DNA of 64,000 bases from Anthoceros angustus (GCA_010909165.1 MU008231.1:20995-84994); one strand, 5' to 3'; numbered from the stretch's first letter, positions 1 to 12,035 are shown. Made by a program: numbers and translations. The notes: a model not told the origin generated them from the letters alone.

Positions 1-600
1 AATCAAGCCAAGTGGTCGAAAATTACGTTTTCAATCAGTATAATTATACTCAATTTCCTAAATAAGGTGAGTATCATTTCTAAGTATTTGCTATGATTAT
101 TTCCAGTGTTTTCTAGTATCGGCCTAATCACGGTTTGTGTCTTTGTTTCGTTTTGTTTTGTAGGTTCCATTGTTGTTGAAGTAGAGTTCAATCTAGCGAG
201 TTCAATCTATCGGTATTTACTCTTCATTAGTTGAATTTGTATTTCATGCCATTACGGATATCAGAAACTCGCAAAGAAAAGGTTTCTTTGTTGGTTTTGT
301 ATATCACGGATCCGCATGAATATTATTTAACGAAAATGTTTTTGTCGATTAGCGATTTTGGTGGGATTTCTAGAATGAGCTTCTAGACCGGTGGTATTCA
401 CTTGGTCATGTTTTCTACTCTAGTGCTCTATTTTCTACCTTGATGGTAGATGATTTTACCCACTTGTATGGTTCATTGTTTTTGTACCTTGATGGTAGAT
501 GATTTTCTACTATCTTGTAATGAATTTTACTCTGGGTAAAATAATGACCAAAAGGTCAATTTTCTCTCTCTAAAATTTACACTACCCGAAAAAAAAACCG
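1..600. other. AT-rich stretch, no gene seen
   Basis: This stretch is AT-rich with no convincing reading frame. It holds one short direct repeat: the same 22 bases (beginning taccttgatggtag) occur at 436-457 and 485-506, 49 bases apart. No transposon ends or coding motifs were recognised. Confidence 0.5.
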
Positions 601-1914
601 GTGGGCGTCGAGGCCCAGGCGAGGCCGCGACTTTACGTCAAAGTTCTTCACGCGACTGTACACTCTAATCCATTGCGGGTCGAGACGAAGGCTCAGTGCT
701 TGAGCGGATCGACAATATGGCGTACACACTCATCCTTCATGGCATGCGTGAAAACAAGCGCTCCCGCACATTTCTTTTGGCTGGTGTGGTTGGCATCTTC
801 CTCCATCGACAGATACAAGAAGAGCAAGTCTTGATTGGGTCGTTGTTGCACTGTCCAACTTCTCATTGTAATGTCAAATGGTGAGATCATCTTGTACATT
901 TGGTGGATCAAGTCAATATCGGACCGCTTGTAAGGACTCTGGAAAGATGCCTTGGTCGGAGGGGATGCTCTTGTGGAAGGACCCGCATCAGGTGGTGCAG
1001 TCTGAGTTGTCCTTGGAGTCAGGGATGCGGGCTCACGCCTGTTCAAGGCACATGTGAGTACCCTTAGTCTAGCCTTTTTTCTCCCGGAGCGTCACGATTT
1101 GTTGGAGTCCATCTTCCGCCTTGGAGAGCCATTACATGCAACTATGAAAGTGAGAACACAGTGTTTAGATTGATACTGCATGAGCGCAACTTCTCAAAAC
1201 ACGGGGTTGATCGTATGCGAGTTGGCGTTGATGCTCATGCGACTAGCCCTGCAGTCGAGAGCAACATAATTGCGTTCTTTGATGAGTCGAGGTCTTTGTT
1301 ATGCACTGTCGGCCTACCATTGGACAAAGTGCGGGTGAGTGTGAGAACGACCCGTTTTCTCGGTCAGCGGCAATCTCTTGCATTTCCAACACATAAGCTA
1401 GAGGAAATACATCTTCCCATAAGCGAATGAATCTACCAAGTAGAAAGAAAAGGTGGGTGTGCCTTCATGAAGGAAGACCGAGCAAGGCAGCTCTGTAATC
1501 AAGCAACTCCTTAAATGCTTTGTCGCCGGCGTCCGTGTTTTGCCTTTGTCCCGGCTAATGTGGCAAATGTTATATTGAGCATATTCTAAGGTATATGCTA
1601 GTTATGCCACGGCTAAAATAGTGTTCAGTACTGGGAGTCGTCCAAGAGCTAATGTGGACCGTGGTCCCGGATCTTTGTTTGGTGATTGTGATGCCATCCA
1701 GTTGGAGTTGCCTGAGATGATGCCTCGCGACATCCGGCCAAAAGGTGAGGATTTGCGGTAACGAACAGACCTGCTAAGCGTAAAGTACCTCCGCCAAAGC
1801 TAGAATGGATTTGGTCTTAGAGAAGCATTGTTCCAGGCTGTTTACCGAAGCATTGTTGTGACAAAAATGTTGTGTTGGCCATTCCAAATTGAAGATGATT
1901 CGTAGCATTCTTCC
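600..1914. other. Decayed coding-like DNA, unassigned
   Basis: Base composition rises abruptly to moderate GC at about 600. Short open stretches exist on both strands, the longest on minus at 693-1046 and on plus at 696-884 and 1161-1430, but none carries a motif I recognise. The plus-strand stretches lead toward the better supported fragment at 1915-2110, so this may be the 5' part of another decayed copy of the gene type seen at 38848-43660. That link is inference only. Confidence 0.3.
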
Positions 1915-2110
1915 ATGACAAAAGGAGAGCAGGAACAACATTTGCAAGACCATCCGATGGATCAAGATAAGAGGAGCATGCCCATAGTATGGATAAACCT
2001 GATTCCACATGGGAAGAAACAGGTGTGTGTGAGGGCTTTCTGTCGGGTTTTCTGCATCGGGTCACTAAGATACAAGAATGCGCAGACGAGGGTAGTAAAA
2101 AATGTTAGAT
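1915..2110 (+). pseudogene. Possible N-terminal fragment of a DUF7869-type transposon protein
   Basis: A plus-strand frame contains a stretch reading GKKQVCVRAFCRVFCIG followed by SLRYKN. As I recall, DUF7869-type proteins often carry a segment of this kind, in which a glycine/lysine turn leads into V-C-x-x-A-F-C and then a short helix starting GIG or CIG, upstream of the catalytic-like core. No catalytic-like motif is found downstream in this orientation, because the following DNA belongs to the oppositely oriented C1 remnant. The assignment rests on one motif and recalled family features, so it is weak. Confidence 0.28.
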
Positions 2111-2539
2111 GGACCATAGGCTACGGTCTCATCATCATATCCAAAAAAAAGCATGTCCCAGAAAACCATGTACGTTATTGCGGGTTTTGAAGAAATTTGG
2201 CATCCACTTTTCGGCTGGACAAAAGAACGTGGCCAAAAAATTATTGTCTTTGAATTCATTCCTCCAAAACTTCGTAAAAGTGTGGGGACCGAATCGTGGA
2301 TGCGTTTGAACATTTGTCGACAGGTCTTATCATGTGTTGTCCTAAAAAATAAGGTCCATCGAATAGAGACACTTTTGGCCGATTTGGAACATAATCGCAA
2401 ATTGTGTTGTATCATTTTGTGTGCCCATACTCGCACTTGGTTGTTTATGTCCATGGGGAACACACAACCTATCCACTGAGAAGTGCGCCACCGGCGATAC
2501 CTTCCCACACCAAAGACTAGTAGGAGTCCATGGTCAATC

Positions 2540-4800
2540 GAAAACTAACTAATCAACTCCATGAACCATGTTCATCAAGTGTTTCAATGTCCTCGCCTCG
2601 ATGCAACATCTTCGCAACGCCATCATCCGCAGTCCTTCCTTCCATATGTTCCGAGCTTCCTCCCCGCAGAGCGCAAAACGTACATGTTTTCCGTATTATG
2701 GTTCGGTCCTTGCATTTAGTTGCTTCGCTTTGTTAGAGAAAACCCGTATGCCAAGATGAATGTGTCCGCAAGAAGCAATTTGTCGACGTGTTTCCGCAAC
2801 CTCATGCTCCGTCTGAGAGCGACCCCACGATCGCCGCTGGTGGCTGATCGTAAAATCATCTCCTCTAGGTACCGCCTTCAAATGCGCTGCATTTAGTCAC
2901 CCACCAATGGACTTTAATGAATGGGGCGCCACATTGAAGTCCACCAGAGAACTTTTGCGAGCCGAATGGTCGATTGTCGATCTGCCACAAGGCACCGCAA
3001 TCATGTGACTGTTTGTATCTCCAACACATCGCCGCTTCAAGCTTTCTTGTTCCGCCGCGCATCATCCCGCACGCTCCAACATACATGTCCACGGGCACTT
3101 GCGAACGATTGATGCTGTAAAATCTCACCTGTACAACCAACAGGCGATGCAACTCTTCATTATGTGTTCTATCGCATTGCCAAGGGGTCTTCAATCAAGA
3201 TGCTCACATGCTATCTTGTCCACGATGGTGATTGCTCACCTAATTCCTCCCACCAAATATCCTCACCGCGCCCAAATGGGTCCCGAGTTTTCCTCTAGTT
3301 TCCCACGCATTGCGCAAGACTTCTTTCGGATCTCTCCTCTCGCAACCGCTTTTTACTGGACCTCCAAATGAACCAAACGACTTGAATAGGAGTAGATGGG
3401 ACATTATTCAAAACTCCAAACCCTCGTCCGGTGACCAGATTCACTGGAATATTGTTTGCCCCTCATCAGAATAAGTCCGCTCACCTCGCTTTCTCGGGTT
3501 ATTTTGAACCGATGTCGAAAAGATATATTGTGCAACTGCTTTCACCGCAAGAACTTTTATAGCCACCTTACCATAAGGTATTGGCCACACAAACTTTAAG
3601 TCCGAACTTCTTTCACCTCCATAATTTTGGTTTGGGCGATATGCATTCTCCAAAATACCGCTTTGGGCAACGTAAAGCTTCCTTCGCAAGCACTGAAAAC
3701 CTCGAAAACATCCGTCAACTGGTCATGAGTGTGCCCAACCGGAGGAATCCTACTTTTACCTTCTCAAAACCTTAAGCTCTACCAACATATTCGTGCGAAT
3801 AGCGGCATTCTTATTCTCCCGCAAGATTGTCGAGTTGAAGATAAAGAACCTTTGGTAGTAGTCCTCGTAATTTGAAATGACATGCGGATATTGGCTATAG
3901 TCGTTTGCATCGTTCGGATGTTCCGTATGCCATGAAGAGTTCCGACATGGTGTAGTTATAAATCATGCACCCCACAACATGGACGCCGATCAAACCTACA
4001 TCCGACAGTCCTTGGGTAAACGCGTGAAATGTGGAAGCTGGTCTTCGTTGGTCCATCCTGGCCGATGGATATCCCGATATACTTTGCCGGGTCTCCATAA
4101 CATTTCACGCTTGATGCATTTTCTCTCTCGACTTGAGTGTGCCGCCTCGATCGCCTTCAAATGCTTCGCAAAATAATCACCCAAACAACGTTGAGGAATA
4201 AACCGCCTGGAAGGAATACCAACGAATACCGAGGCGCACCGCGACTTCACAACCACGCCTCCGGCCGCAGCAGACAGGCGCCCGAGATTATCGCCGAGGC
4301 GCCCGACCGACACGCGCCGCACGCCGCACCATCCCCCTCGCATTGCCAAAACACAATTTCACATCAAGCCTCACCTTGTTTTCTCTGTTTTCTCGCTCTT
4401 TATATTTCGTTTGAGGTAATCGCAGTTGTGCACAAGGCAAACCGATTGCTCTTGAATTTTCACCTTGTGAAGTGCGAGCCCAAAGTGACAAAAGTAGGAA
4501 TGAGAAACATCAGATCAAAGCGCACGCATATGTTGCTTGTATTCTTGAAACACCTCGCCTTTTGAGTAAGAGTCGGAAGGTGATACACTTCAATGTTTGG
4601 CATTCTCTCGGCAATAAGCATAAGCAGTTGGTTCATCCACGCCAGAGTCAAGCCGATCTTGGCCGCCTCACGCGTATGGGCATCACGCAATGTTTCCGAC
4701 CGCCTCGCCGCTTCTTCGCACTGCCAGACCCGATACAAACGCGGCCTCAAGGCCTCTACAACAATACACTTTTCCTCGTCCGACAAGAAACGAGTCTACT
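2540..4800 (-). pseudogene. C1, 3' part: decayed DUF7869-like (transposase-like) gene, minus strand
   Basis: Reading right to left, the order of motifs is that of DUF7869-type proteins. M-D-Q-R appears at 4048-4056 (the family has D-G-M-D-Q). L-Y-L-Q-L-D-N lies at 3826-3846 and V-G-H-T-H-D-Q at 3719-3739. APFIKVHWWV lies at 2898-2930, and a segment ILAYGFSLTK near 2730 matches NVLAYDFALT in the plus-strand relative C2. The family's RNase H-like D...D...H/D pattern suggests a transposase-related role, which is inference. Frames change between motifs and stops intervene, so no intact product can be made. The upstream half lies 17 kb away at 21783-22727, separated by element B. The motif matches are clear; the family name is recalled and was not searched. 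Confidence 0.6.
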
Positions 4801-4805
4801 CCTAA
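4801..4805. repeat. Target site duplication of element B, left copy
   Basis: The five bases CCTAA directly precede the TGTGG end of element B. The same five bases directly follow the CACA end at 21778-21782. This is the hallmark of integrase-mediated insertion with a 5-bp stagger, and it fixes both ends of the element. Confidence 0.88.
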
Positions 4806-5029
4806 TGTGGTAGGGAGAACCGGGCACTCCCTGTGTCCTCCCACTATAGCGGCCACACTTATCCCACTGCCGCCAGACGCTGGGTTTCCCCATGAGACTT
4901 GTGTGAAAGTTCGAGGTCTTGTGATGCCCGATCGCTACCTGCGTGACACACTTCTCGGCCTTCTCAACAGCAAGGCGCCTCTACTCTCCCTCTCACTGCA
5001 CCACTTGCCTGCTGATCGCCAACCCTCGA

Positions 5030-5357
5030 CCCAACGACACAAAACAATTGGTCCTCGCCAAGAGGAGCCTACCACGGCGCCTGTGGACCCCGATTCACAC
5101 CGCGATTTCGTCCCTACTTCTAAGACCAAACTTCACCTACAACGACACAACACAATTGGTGTGTCCCGCCAAGAAGAAGAAGCCTACCACGGCGCCAGGA
5201 CCCCCGGTTCACACCGCGATTTCGTCCCTACTTAAGACCAAACTCACCCACAACGACACAACACACCAGGTGTCCCGGCCAAAGGAGCCTACCACGGCGC
5301 CTGTGGACCCCCGGTTCACACCGCGATTCGTCCCTACTTAAGACCACTCTCTCCACC
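5030..5357. repeat. Three tandem copies of a ~110-bp unit in the 3' LTR of B
   Basis: Units lie at about 5030-5138, 5139-5249 and 5250-5357. Each carries the same landmarks in order: caacgacacaa, cctaccacggcgcc, ttcacaccgcgat and cgtccctactt. In the right LTR the array is only partly recognisable (15125-15390), and the diverged copy at 53.8 kb has a single unit. The unit number therefore varies between copies of the family. Confidence 0.75.
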
Positions 5358-5842
5358 TGTGGAGCGCTTTACTTGCAGATTTGGGATCTGGCCCTTAGGC
5401 TCGTGGCCTTCCACTAACACCTACACCTCTAATCCTCTACTCATCTTCTCATCTCCTCATCCTCTTCCTCCTAGTCTAACCTCGATCGCTTCGACCGCCT
5501 CTGCAACCGCCTGGGTCCGCCTCCACCAGCAAGTTCTTCCTTGGGCGGCTATGAGTTTGACACAGACAATGAGAACCTCCGTGGAGTCTTTCCTGTAGTC
5601 TACCCTCAAGCCGAGAGTTCTCGGGCATTTGCCACACACCCAAAGCAAAGCAATTTCACAGCCATTCACAAGGGAGCAACTCGTTTAGGCACTTGCATGA
5701 GCAAGTCCTCCACCAAGCACTCACCACCGCGACTTCCTCTCTACCACATGTGTTGGCTCACACGACGAAATTCCTCTGAATGGCAAAGGACTCTGAGCGG
5801 AAGCGCAAGACATGATACTTTACTTTGTGAAATCCTCCTCCT

Positions 5843-5848
5843 CTTATA
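5843..5848 (-). promoter_or_regulatory. TATA-like box in the B LTR
   Basis: On the minus strand the sequence reads CCTATAAGAGG, a plausible plant TATA box about 1 kb from the 3' end of the LTR. It is conserved in every copy seen: 15900-15905, 16769-16774, 17037-17042, 17651-17656 and 54361-54366. An alternative TATA (tatatatag context) lies near 9665 and 21478. Which one drives transcription cannot be told from sequence. Confidence 0.4.
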
Positions 5849-6298
5849 GGAGGCCTTCCACATACAACCTCCCTTGGGTGACCCGCCGCAGTCACCTTTT
5901 CCAATATTCTATTATTTCCTACCAAGATTTAAGGCTGGCATCTAAGTCTATGTCGATCCTAGGTAAATTCTATTCTAGCAACTTCACCTATGGCCACTCT
6001 TTAATGTTGCCAACCTACACCACCTATCCTTCCCATTCCCCAAAGCTCATTTATGGTCATTGACAATTCTAGTCCTTATCTTGCAGGGTGGCGTTCCCTT
6101 CCGTTGGTCTTCTCATCCCCTTTTGCTGGTCTTCCCGCCCCTCCTCGACTTTTGGGGCACCACCTTCCGCCCTTCCGACCTTCTTCTCTCCGGGCGGCGC
6201 CCGATTCCTCTTGCCATCCAGGCAATCGCGCCCCTTCCGCGCACTCGAATGGCCCATCTTCTAGCCTCCACTGACGGCGCGCTCCTTCAAAGGGCACC

Positions 6299-6352
6299 CT
6301 ACCGCGGTAGTCTGGCAGACTACCGGGGTAGGCTGACTACCTACCATGGTAG
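6299..6352. repeat. Palindrome cluster, B-family motif CTACCnnGGTAG
   Basis: Two perfect 12-base palindromes, ctaccgcggtag at 6299-6310 and ctaccatggtag at 6341-6352, flank a further inverted stretch (agactaccggggtag). The motif recurs at 8775-8786, 18108-18119, 18147-18158, 20599-20610 and 54816-54827, always within B-type LTR sequence. No function is assigned. It could form hairpins in RNA or bind a dimeric protein. Confidence 0.65.
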
Positions 6353-7125
6353 TCTGGTCCCTATCTCCTTCCCTCTTCCTCATCGGTGATGGTCCCTGGG
6401 GTTGAGATCCTTTTTGCTCCTTTCCTATTGTTTGATTTGTCCATACCTATCATGGAGCATGTCTTCAAAGGTTCCTCCCCCCATTTGCTGACCGATGTTG
6501 TCACCTCGCTAATTCCTCCGGGCCTTCTTTGCGTTGGTCTCCTCTCTTGGCCCTGGCTCCTCCCTTATCCGTGGGGTGAGGGAATTTCTTACCCTCCCTT
6601 CCTACGGTCGGACCATACCCGTCTTCCACCGGCATTGCTCTCAACCACCTTATCTCCTCTCGGGGGGTCATGCCGACCCCGCCCTTCATCCTCAATCGGG
6701 CCTTCGTGGCTGGCTCCCCTCCCACGCTCAGGGTCGCACCGCGTAGTCGCGACTACCGGCGAGTGGACTACGGTGAGTCGGCAGACTACGTGGTAGGTGG
6801 TCACTCACCGTAGGGTGACCCACCTTGCTCTGCGCCATCTCCTTCCTTGGCCCGAGGACTCATCCTCCTCCTTCACTTGTGGAACAAGTGACCTCCTTGC
6901 TCTGCACTTATGTTGGTAGGTTGAGCTCCTCTTTGTGATTTTCATTCTCCTAGGGAGACAACCTCCTCCTTAACATCTCTGTGGGGCCAAAGTCGCCTCT
7001 ACCATCGCCTCCCTCAATAGCACTTGCATCCATTGCCTCCTTGACGACCCTGCACGTGGTCTGCACGCGCCAGGCTGCCTCAGCTGGCGCCTCCCTATGG
7101 TGAGTTGCCTTCTTCCTCCTGTTCC

Positions 7126-7212
7126 TTATGGCACTATGGGCTCCTCTCTCGCCATTTCTTCTCCAAACTCCTCGGAGTCCATATCGCTTGTGACCTCATC
7201 AAAATCTAAGGC
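7126..7212 (-). pseudogene. Acidic reading-frame remnant inside the B LTR (left copy)
   Basis: The minus-strand frame reads ALDFDEVTSDMDSEEFGEEM before a stop at 7126-7128. The same peptide is readable in the right LTR at 18910-18994. A diverged version (DFDEA...KMDSEEL) appears in the distant LTR copy at about 55348-55382. Retention of the acidic DFDE and DSEE core across diverged copies suggests that the LTR once encoded a protein. Its function is unknown. Confidence 0.4.
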
Positions 7213-8569
7213 CCCGGCTTAATGCATGAGGGCCTCCCTATCATCATCGTGTGGCCCAAGCATCCTCCTCTTCACAATTATTGTAGGCCTCCACACACAC
7301 CATGCCATCGCCCAATATTTTTGGCAATGGGTTTACACTCAAACTACCACCATGCGCTTCATGAGTTGGGGTTTCTTGGCCTTGAAACCCTTCACGGCAT
7401 CCACACCCTCCTCGAACCAGCCTCATCCTTGCCTTGGCTCTTAGCAATCCCATGAGGAGAACAAACACCAAGCTAAGCACCAAGAACACTAAGGACGTCC
7501 CCTCTTAGAAGAAATTCACTCTCAAAACCAAGCCAAGGCACACCAAGACCCAAGAAATTGATGCCACAAGAAAAGAGAACACCAAGAGGAGATGGGCATC
7601 ACTCTTAAGAAGGCACACACAGGCGCACACAAGCTCTAGCTCCCCTCTGCACTTTTAGACAGGCTCCGGTCTTCTCATGCGACAATTATAGCAGAGCTCC
7701 TAAATTGCAGCCATAGATTTGAGTGGTTTTGCAAGCATGTGGCCATATCCCATCCATTATTTCACACCAGCCATAACCTCTAATTTCTATCGTAGCCATC
7801 AATCCCCACCATGAATCTAAGGATCCTTTCCATCCATCTTGCACAAATTCAAGACCCTAGTTGGTTTGCACCAAGAAGGCTCTTAAGTCATCAATCCTTC
7901 ATCTTGTGCAAGAGCAACATTCCCCATCTCCTTGGCCCTAGGCTCCCATAGAGACCATCCTACCCATCAAAACCCAAGGAAAAGCTCAATCCTCAGCCTC
8001 CAACCAGGCCGTCACCTGCAACTCCCTACTAAGAACTTTCCCAATCAGCTCTGTGTCTTTTGCAAATATAAGCTCATACTCCTCACAAAGGCACCCCATC
8101 CGATCTGATCCGCCCAAGGACGCTTAACTCGAGTTCTTATATCCACATATCCAACACACCAAGTTCCCTTCATGCATTTTGCCATACATTTTTCATTATT
8201 GAACTCCTCACCAAGCTCCTTCTCCACATTTCTCCTTAGCGAACTCCTTGACCAACTCTCGAATCAGCCTACCTTGCTGCCCAATTCTCCTCGCGGCCAC
8301 CACAACGACCTCCCTTCACACCTACTTGCAGCCCACAATTTTGCCTTCATGATGCACACCCCATTGCGATTCCTTCACCATATTGCAGCCCATCCGCACA
8401 CTGGCTGTGCCACCTCCATCTGCAGCCCACTGCAAATTCAGCTTGCCATGAGCTCTACCATCTCCTAGTTCGACACGGCCCTATCATGCCATCCTCACAT
8501 CATTACTCCACCGCAAGTACTTCCACCTTCGCACCGCCATGGCCTCCTCTTGCAAATGACTAGCATTTG

Positions 8570-9480
8570 GTGCACCATAACTCCGCTTCTATCTTCTTCA
8601 TCCTTCGCCTTGTGGCCTTCACCGCGCAACATGTGCTAGGCACTCTCAATTCCCTTCCTGCCGAGTGCACCTACCAACGAGGCTGCCTACCTACCTGGTC
8701 TTTGGGTACCCAGGCTATAGTGGGTACCCCACTCACCCTTGTACGTGTTGTTCCTATCACGGTAGGGTGTGCACCTACCATGGTAGGCGTCTCCCTATAC
8801 ACCATTTGGCCCTATCCGGCTGCATCTCTTGAGCTCCTCTCTGGGGCTCGCTCATGGAGGTTTCCTCCTCCTCGGCAACCCCTCGGGTTCTACCACGCTT
8901 CCTCCTCTTCCTTGAGTCCTCCAGCCTTGATGCCGCAGCTTGACGATGCTTGTCCTCAGTGTCTTCTTCAACATAAAGGCAATGGTCTTTCCATGCTTGG
9001 CACGAGATGGACAATCTCGAATGGATGCCAAGAACCTTCCAGCTCCTTGCAATTTCCACACACACCGGCCTTGACCTCGCCCTTGCTCACAATTCCCTAG
9101 CTCTTATACCCTTGCTTTTCCATACGAGTTTCCAATTCTGTGATTTGAAAGAAGGAATTCTCTAAGGGCGTTCACGATTCTTACATCTTCTCCAGCAAGT
9201 TGAGAGTCCCTTCTCGCAATTTCTCTTCAATTTTGACATGCCTTGCTCTTCCCAACACTCCTTTGGGCTTGGGCAAGCATTGCCTTCTTCCTTCCACCCG
9301 GCCCTTTCCTTCCTTCTTCTTCTCTTGTTGCACCCCTTCTCTATTTTCCTCCGCACAGCTTGCATATCTATCCATGGGGCTCTTCTCTGACTCTTGGTGT
9401 GGCGGCGCCTTCTGCAGTGTTGGCGCTTCCTCACCTTCAAGTTGTGACCTCCTACACATTATAAAGATAACTTGGGGTTA
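8570..9480 (-). pseudogene. Charged coiled-coil-like frame inside the B LTR (left copy)
   Basis: The minus-strand frames here are rich in Glu, Lys and Arg, with helical stretches such as HVKIEEKLREGTLNLLEKM (near 9190) and WKDHCLYVEEDTEDKHRQ (near 8960). The right LTR carries the corresponding segment, without the same frameshift, as ISERLENSFFKSQLETR (20922-21010). I recognise no domain. A gag-like or structural coiled-coil role is only a guess. Confidence 0.35.
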
Positions 9481-9974
9481 GGAATGGTAACTACCAATCT
9501 ACTCGCCTTGGATATGCACCACGTGGCACCTTTTCTACCGTTGATTGGAGTTTCCCAATTCCTCTTATACTAAGATACTATTTTCCCCCTAGTTTCCTAA
9601 TGGCCCAATCTAGCTTTTAATTTCCTATTCTGACCCATTTATCTAGTCCACTATTGGTGGGCATATATAGTGGATATCTCCCTATCCTAATTTCCCTTTT
9701 GTCCGAGATCTCGTCCACCACCGTGGTAGTCCGCCCCTTCTCACCTACGTAGTGTGACCTACGTAGTCCACCTACCCTTCTGCCTTCCACGCGCGTGTTT
9801 TGACCCGTTCTTCTTCTCGGATATCCTCTTCGCCTTCCTAACAATATCCTACAACTCCAGCTTCAAGATTCTCGAAAATTTTCTGCATGCTCCTCTTCAA
9901 TCGTTCCTAGCCAAAAAAAATCAAACTTGTTCGTCTTGGGCTCTTTTGGGCTGGTTGCCCAAACTTTGCTCCAC

Positions 9975-9989
9975 ATACTCCCCACCTCA
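9975..9989 (-). other. Polypurine tract of element B
   Basis: On the minus strand the sequence reads gtgaggtggggagta immediately before the TGTGG start of the 3' LTR. This is the expected plus-strand primer position. Element A has an equivalent ending in ggggagta. Confidence 0.8.
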
Positions 9990-10000
9990 CTGTTTGCGTC

Positions 10001-10870
10001 CTCAAACAACAGTACCTCGGGTTGAAGGTACTTCTTAACCTTCCACCCATTCACCCTGGTTGGCAGGAAGTCCCCGTCCAGGACTTGCAATTGAGCGGAT
10101 CCATTCACATATACTACCACCACCTGAGAAGGTTCCATCCACCTCAACCTAAGCTTCCCTGGGAAGTCCATATAACGGCTATCATATAGAAGAACTAAAT
10201 CCCCGGCCACGATAGCCTCTTGTTTCCTCAACTTCCCATCATGCCTATCCTTTCGGATTTCTTGAATTCGCTGGGTTTCTTCTAAAGCTTCCTCCCTATG
10301 CTCCTCCTGCTCTATGAAAGATTCTAGCCTAGCTACCCGGCTATCCTCTACGTTCATCCTCCATAATCCTTTAAGTAGGTACTTCAAATTCCACGGGCAT
10401 CACAGGAGACATGCCATATGTTAAATAATATGGAGTCTTCTTTGTTGTCACCTTCTCCACTGTCCAATCTATGATGTTCTAAGAGAAACTTGCCACTAGG
10501 GTGCATCATCCTTCCTTGTTGCTTGACCTCCACCATCTTTGTGCAATAGTCCATTGCCACCAAGATATATTGTTTCCTTGTCCATTTTTGTGGGTGGCTT
10601 GATTGGACCCACAAAGTCTAAGCCCACTTCTCAAATGGTGCCAATAGATTAAGAGGCCCTTGTATCGAAAAGTCGGACTCCCAACCCGCTGGCATGCATC
10701 ACATAATTCCGACCAACATCCCACACATCTCCCTGCATCGTAGCCCACCAAAAGCCTGCATCCAGGATCTGTTTCACCATGATTTGCACCAAGTAATGCT
10801 CTCCAGCCTCTTTTGCATGCAGAGCTTCTGTGACAAGCGAAGCTTCCTTCGCTTCCAAACAACGTCAAAT
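10001..10870 (-). pseudogene. Element B integrase (broken)
   Basis: The C-terminal part is the longest clean stretch (minus frame, 10001-10387). It contains VAGDLVLLYDSRYMDFPGK then LRLRWM, the typical integrase C-terminal domain of plant gypsy elements in which a G-D-x-V-L-L-Y segment is followed by P-G-K and R-W. Upstream (10506-10868), after frame changes, come fragments of the zinc-binding and core domains: WWATMQGDV, C-D-A-C-Q-R-V-G-S-P and I-L-V-A-M-D-Y-C-T-K, the last matching the first catalytic Asp region. Integrase would insert the cDNA copy into the host chromosome. At least two frameshifts break it. It abuts the polypurine tract, as expected for the last pol domain. Confidence 0.75.
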
Positions 10871-12035
10871 TTTCTCATCCGGACCAAGCTTGTATAAGAC
10901 TCCCTTTCGTAGATATTAGGATGCGGTTTTGTGAAGAAAAACAGCACGCCCTTCCCTAGACAAACTGTCAAGCATGATTCCGTGATCCAAGAAATTTCGT
11001 ACCACCTCAACAAATAAGGTGGACATGGGAGTCCTTCACGTTCATCCTCCTCTTCCCATGCACACCTCGCGTTTCCCTCTAGCTTGTTCACCAGTGGATG
11101 TCGGTGCTGTGGCCACAGCCCGCCTTCAACTCGATTCACAAAACTAGCTTCTCCTGCGGCGTCAATCTGCAGTATCGTGCGCAGGCCGTCAATTGCATCT
11201 ATTGGCAACTTCGCCACCCCTTTCATCTCTATGCTCCCTACTCTCATGACTAGCCCTAGATCACGCTCTAGTAGCGACCTCCTCACCTTGCTGCAGTTTC
11301 TTGGCAGCAATTTCTCTAGTCGACCAAGAATCGGTCGATGCTCCTCCTTGCAATTCCACTGCAAGCACACCTTGAGGTGTGATTTCTCCACAATCCTCCT
11401 TCATACACGTCACCATAGAGCCATCCTCGCTCCTAGGCTCCAGTGCACACACCTTCTCAGCACACCATTTTTGTGTGCCACCTCTCCTTCCTCCAAATTG
11501 CGATTTCTTCGCAATTTCTCCATCGCTCCTTGCCACCATCATGGCCTCCGCTTGCAGCCCTCCTGACTGCTCACCCTTAGAGAGCACTCCTCGTTCTCCT
11601 CGTACACATGTTGCCACTTCTTTGCTTCATCTCGAACTCTTAGATTGACCTCCTGCAGCAAACCCTGCACAAAACCCCTTCCATGGACACTTGGCCCTTC
11701 TACTTGCAACACCTCTTGCTGCAGCCAATCACACCTAAACTTTGCCCACGTTCCTCTCCTTCCAAGCATACCACGTTGCCTCTTGCTAGCTCGCCTACCA
11801 GCAGCCCACCGTTCCATCCATTTTCTCCTGCTTTGTCCATGCAAGTTTCTTAGCTGCCCCGTTTGCATGCTCCTCCGACAACGTTCTGATTTCTTCCATT
11901 CTTGCTGGTCTAGCCTCGTGTCTAGGTCCAGCTCGTGCTCCCATGGCGACCTCCTCGCCTTGCTGCACCTCCATGGTGAATTTTGAGTGATTGCCTGGAC
12001 CGCCAACCTCCTTCTCTGCAGCTCAAACTTTTCAA
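10870..12035 (-). other. Element B internal region without recognisable RT, RNase H or protease
   Basis: Minus-strand frames are open in pieces (10774-11391 and 11539-12006), but I see no reverse transcriptase motifs (no P-F-I-D block and no x-x-D-D box) and no protease signature. The stretch 11540-11620 resembles the ends of the tandem unit that follows (cagccctcctgactgctcaccc at 11561 and again near 12199). Reverse transcriptase has therefore probably been lost or replaced here. Confidence 0.4.

Larger units (their letters stand above)
4806..9974 (-). repeat. Element B 3' LTR (5.2 kb)
   Basis: This LTR is bounded on the left by TGTGGTAGGG (the CACA end on the minus strand) and on the right by the polypurine tract. 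Nearly the whole length can be matched by eye to 14932-21777, which is longer because of an internal triplication. At about 5.2 kb it is far longer than typical plant gypsy LTRs. It contains a 110-bp tandem array, a TATA-like box, palindromes of the type CTACCnnGGTAG, and remnants of reading frames on the minus strand. Confidence 0.85.

Noticed and set aside
2153-2479. 108-codon plus-strand gene overlapping the C1 3' end
   Set aside because: The minus strand is open over the same bases for longer, and neither frame has a motif there. There is no basis for calling a gene.
5030-5357. Possible CRISPR array (three regular ~110-bp units)
   Set aside because: Units are adjacent, there is no repeat-spacer alternation, and they lie inside an LTR of a eukaryotic retrotransposon.
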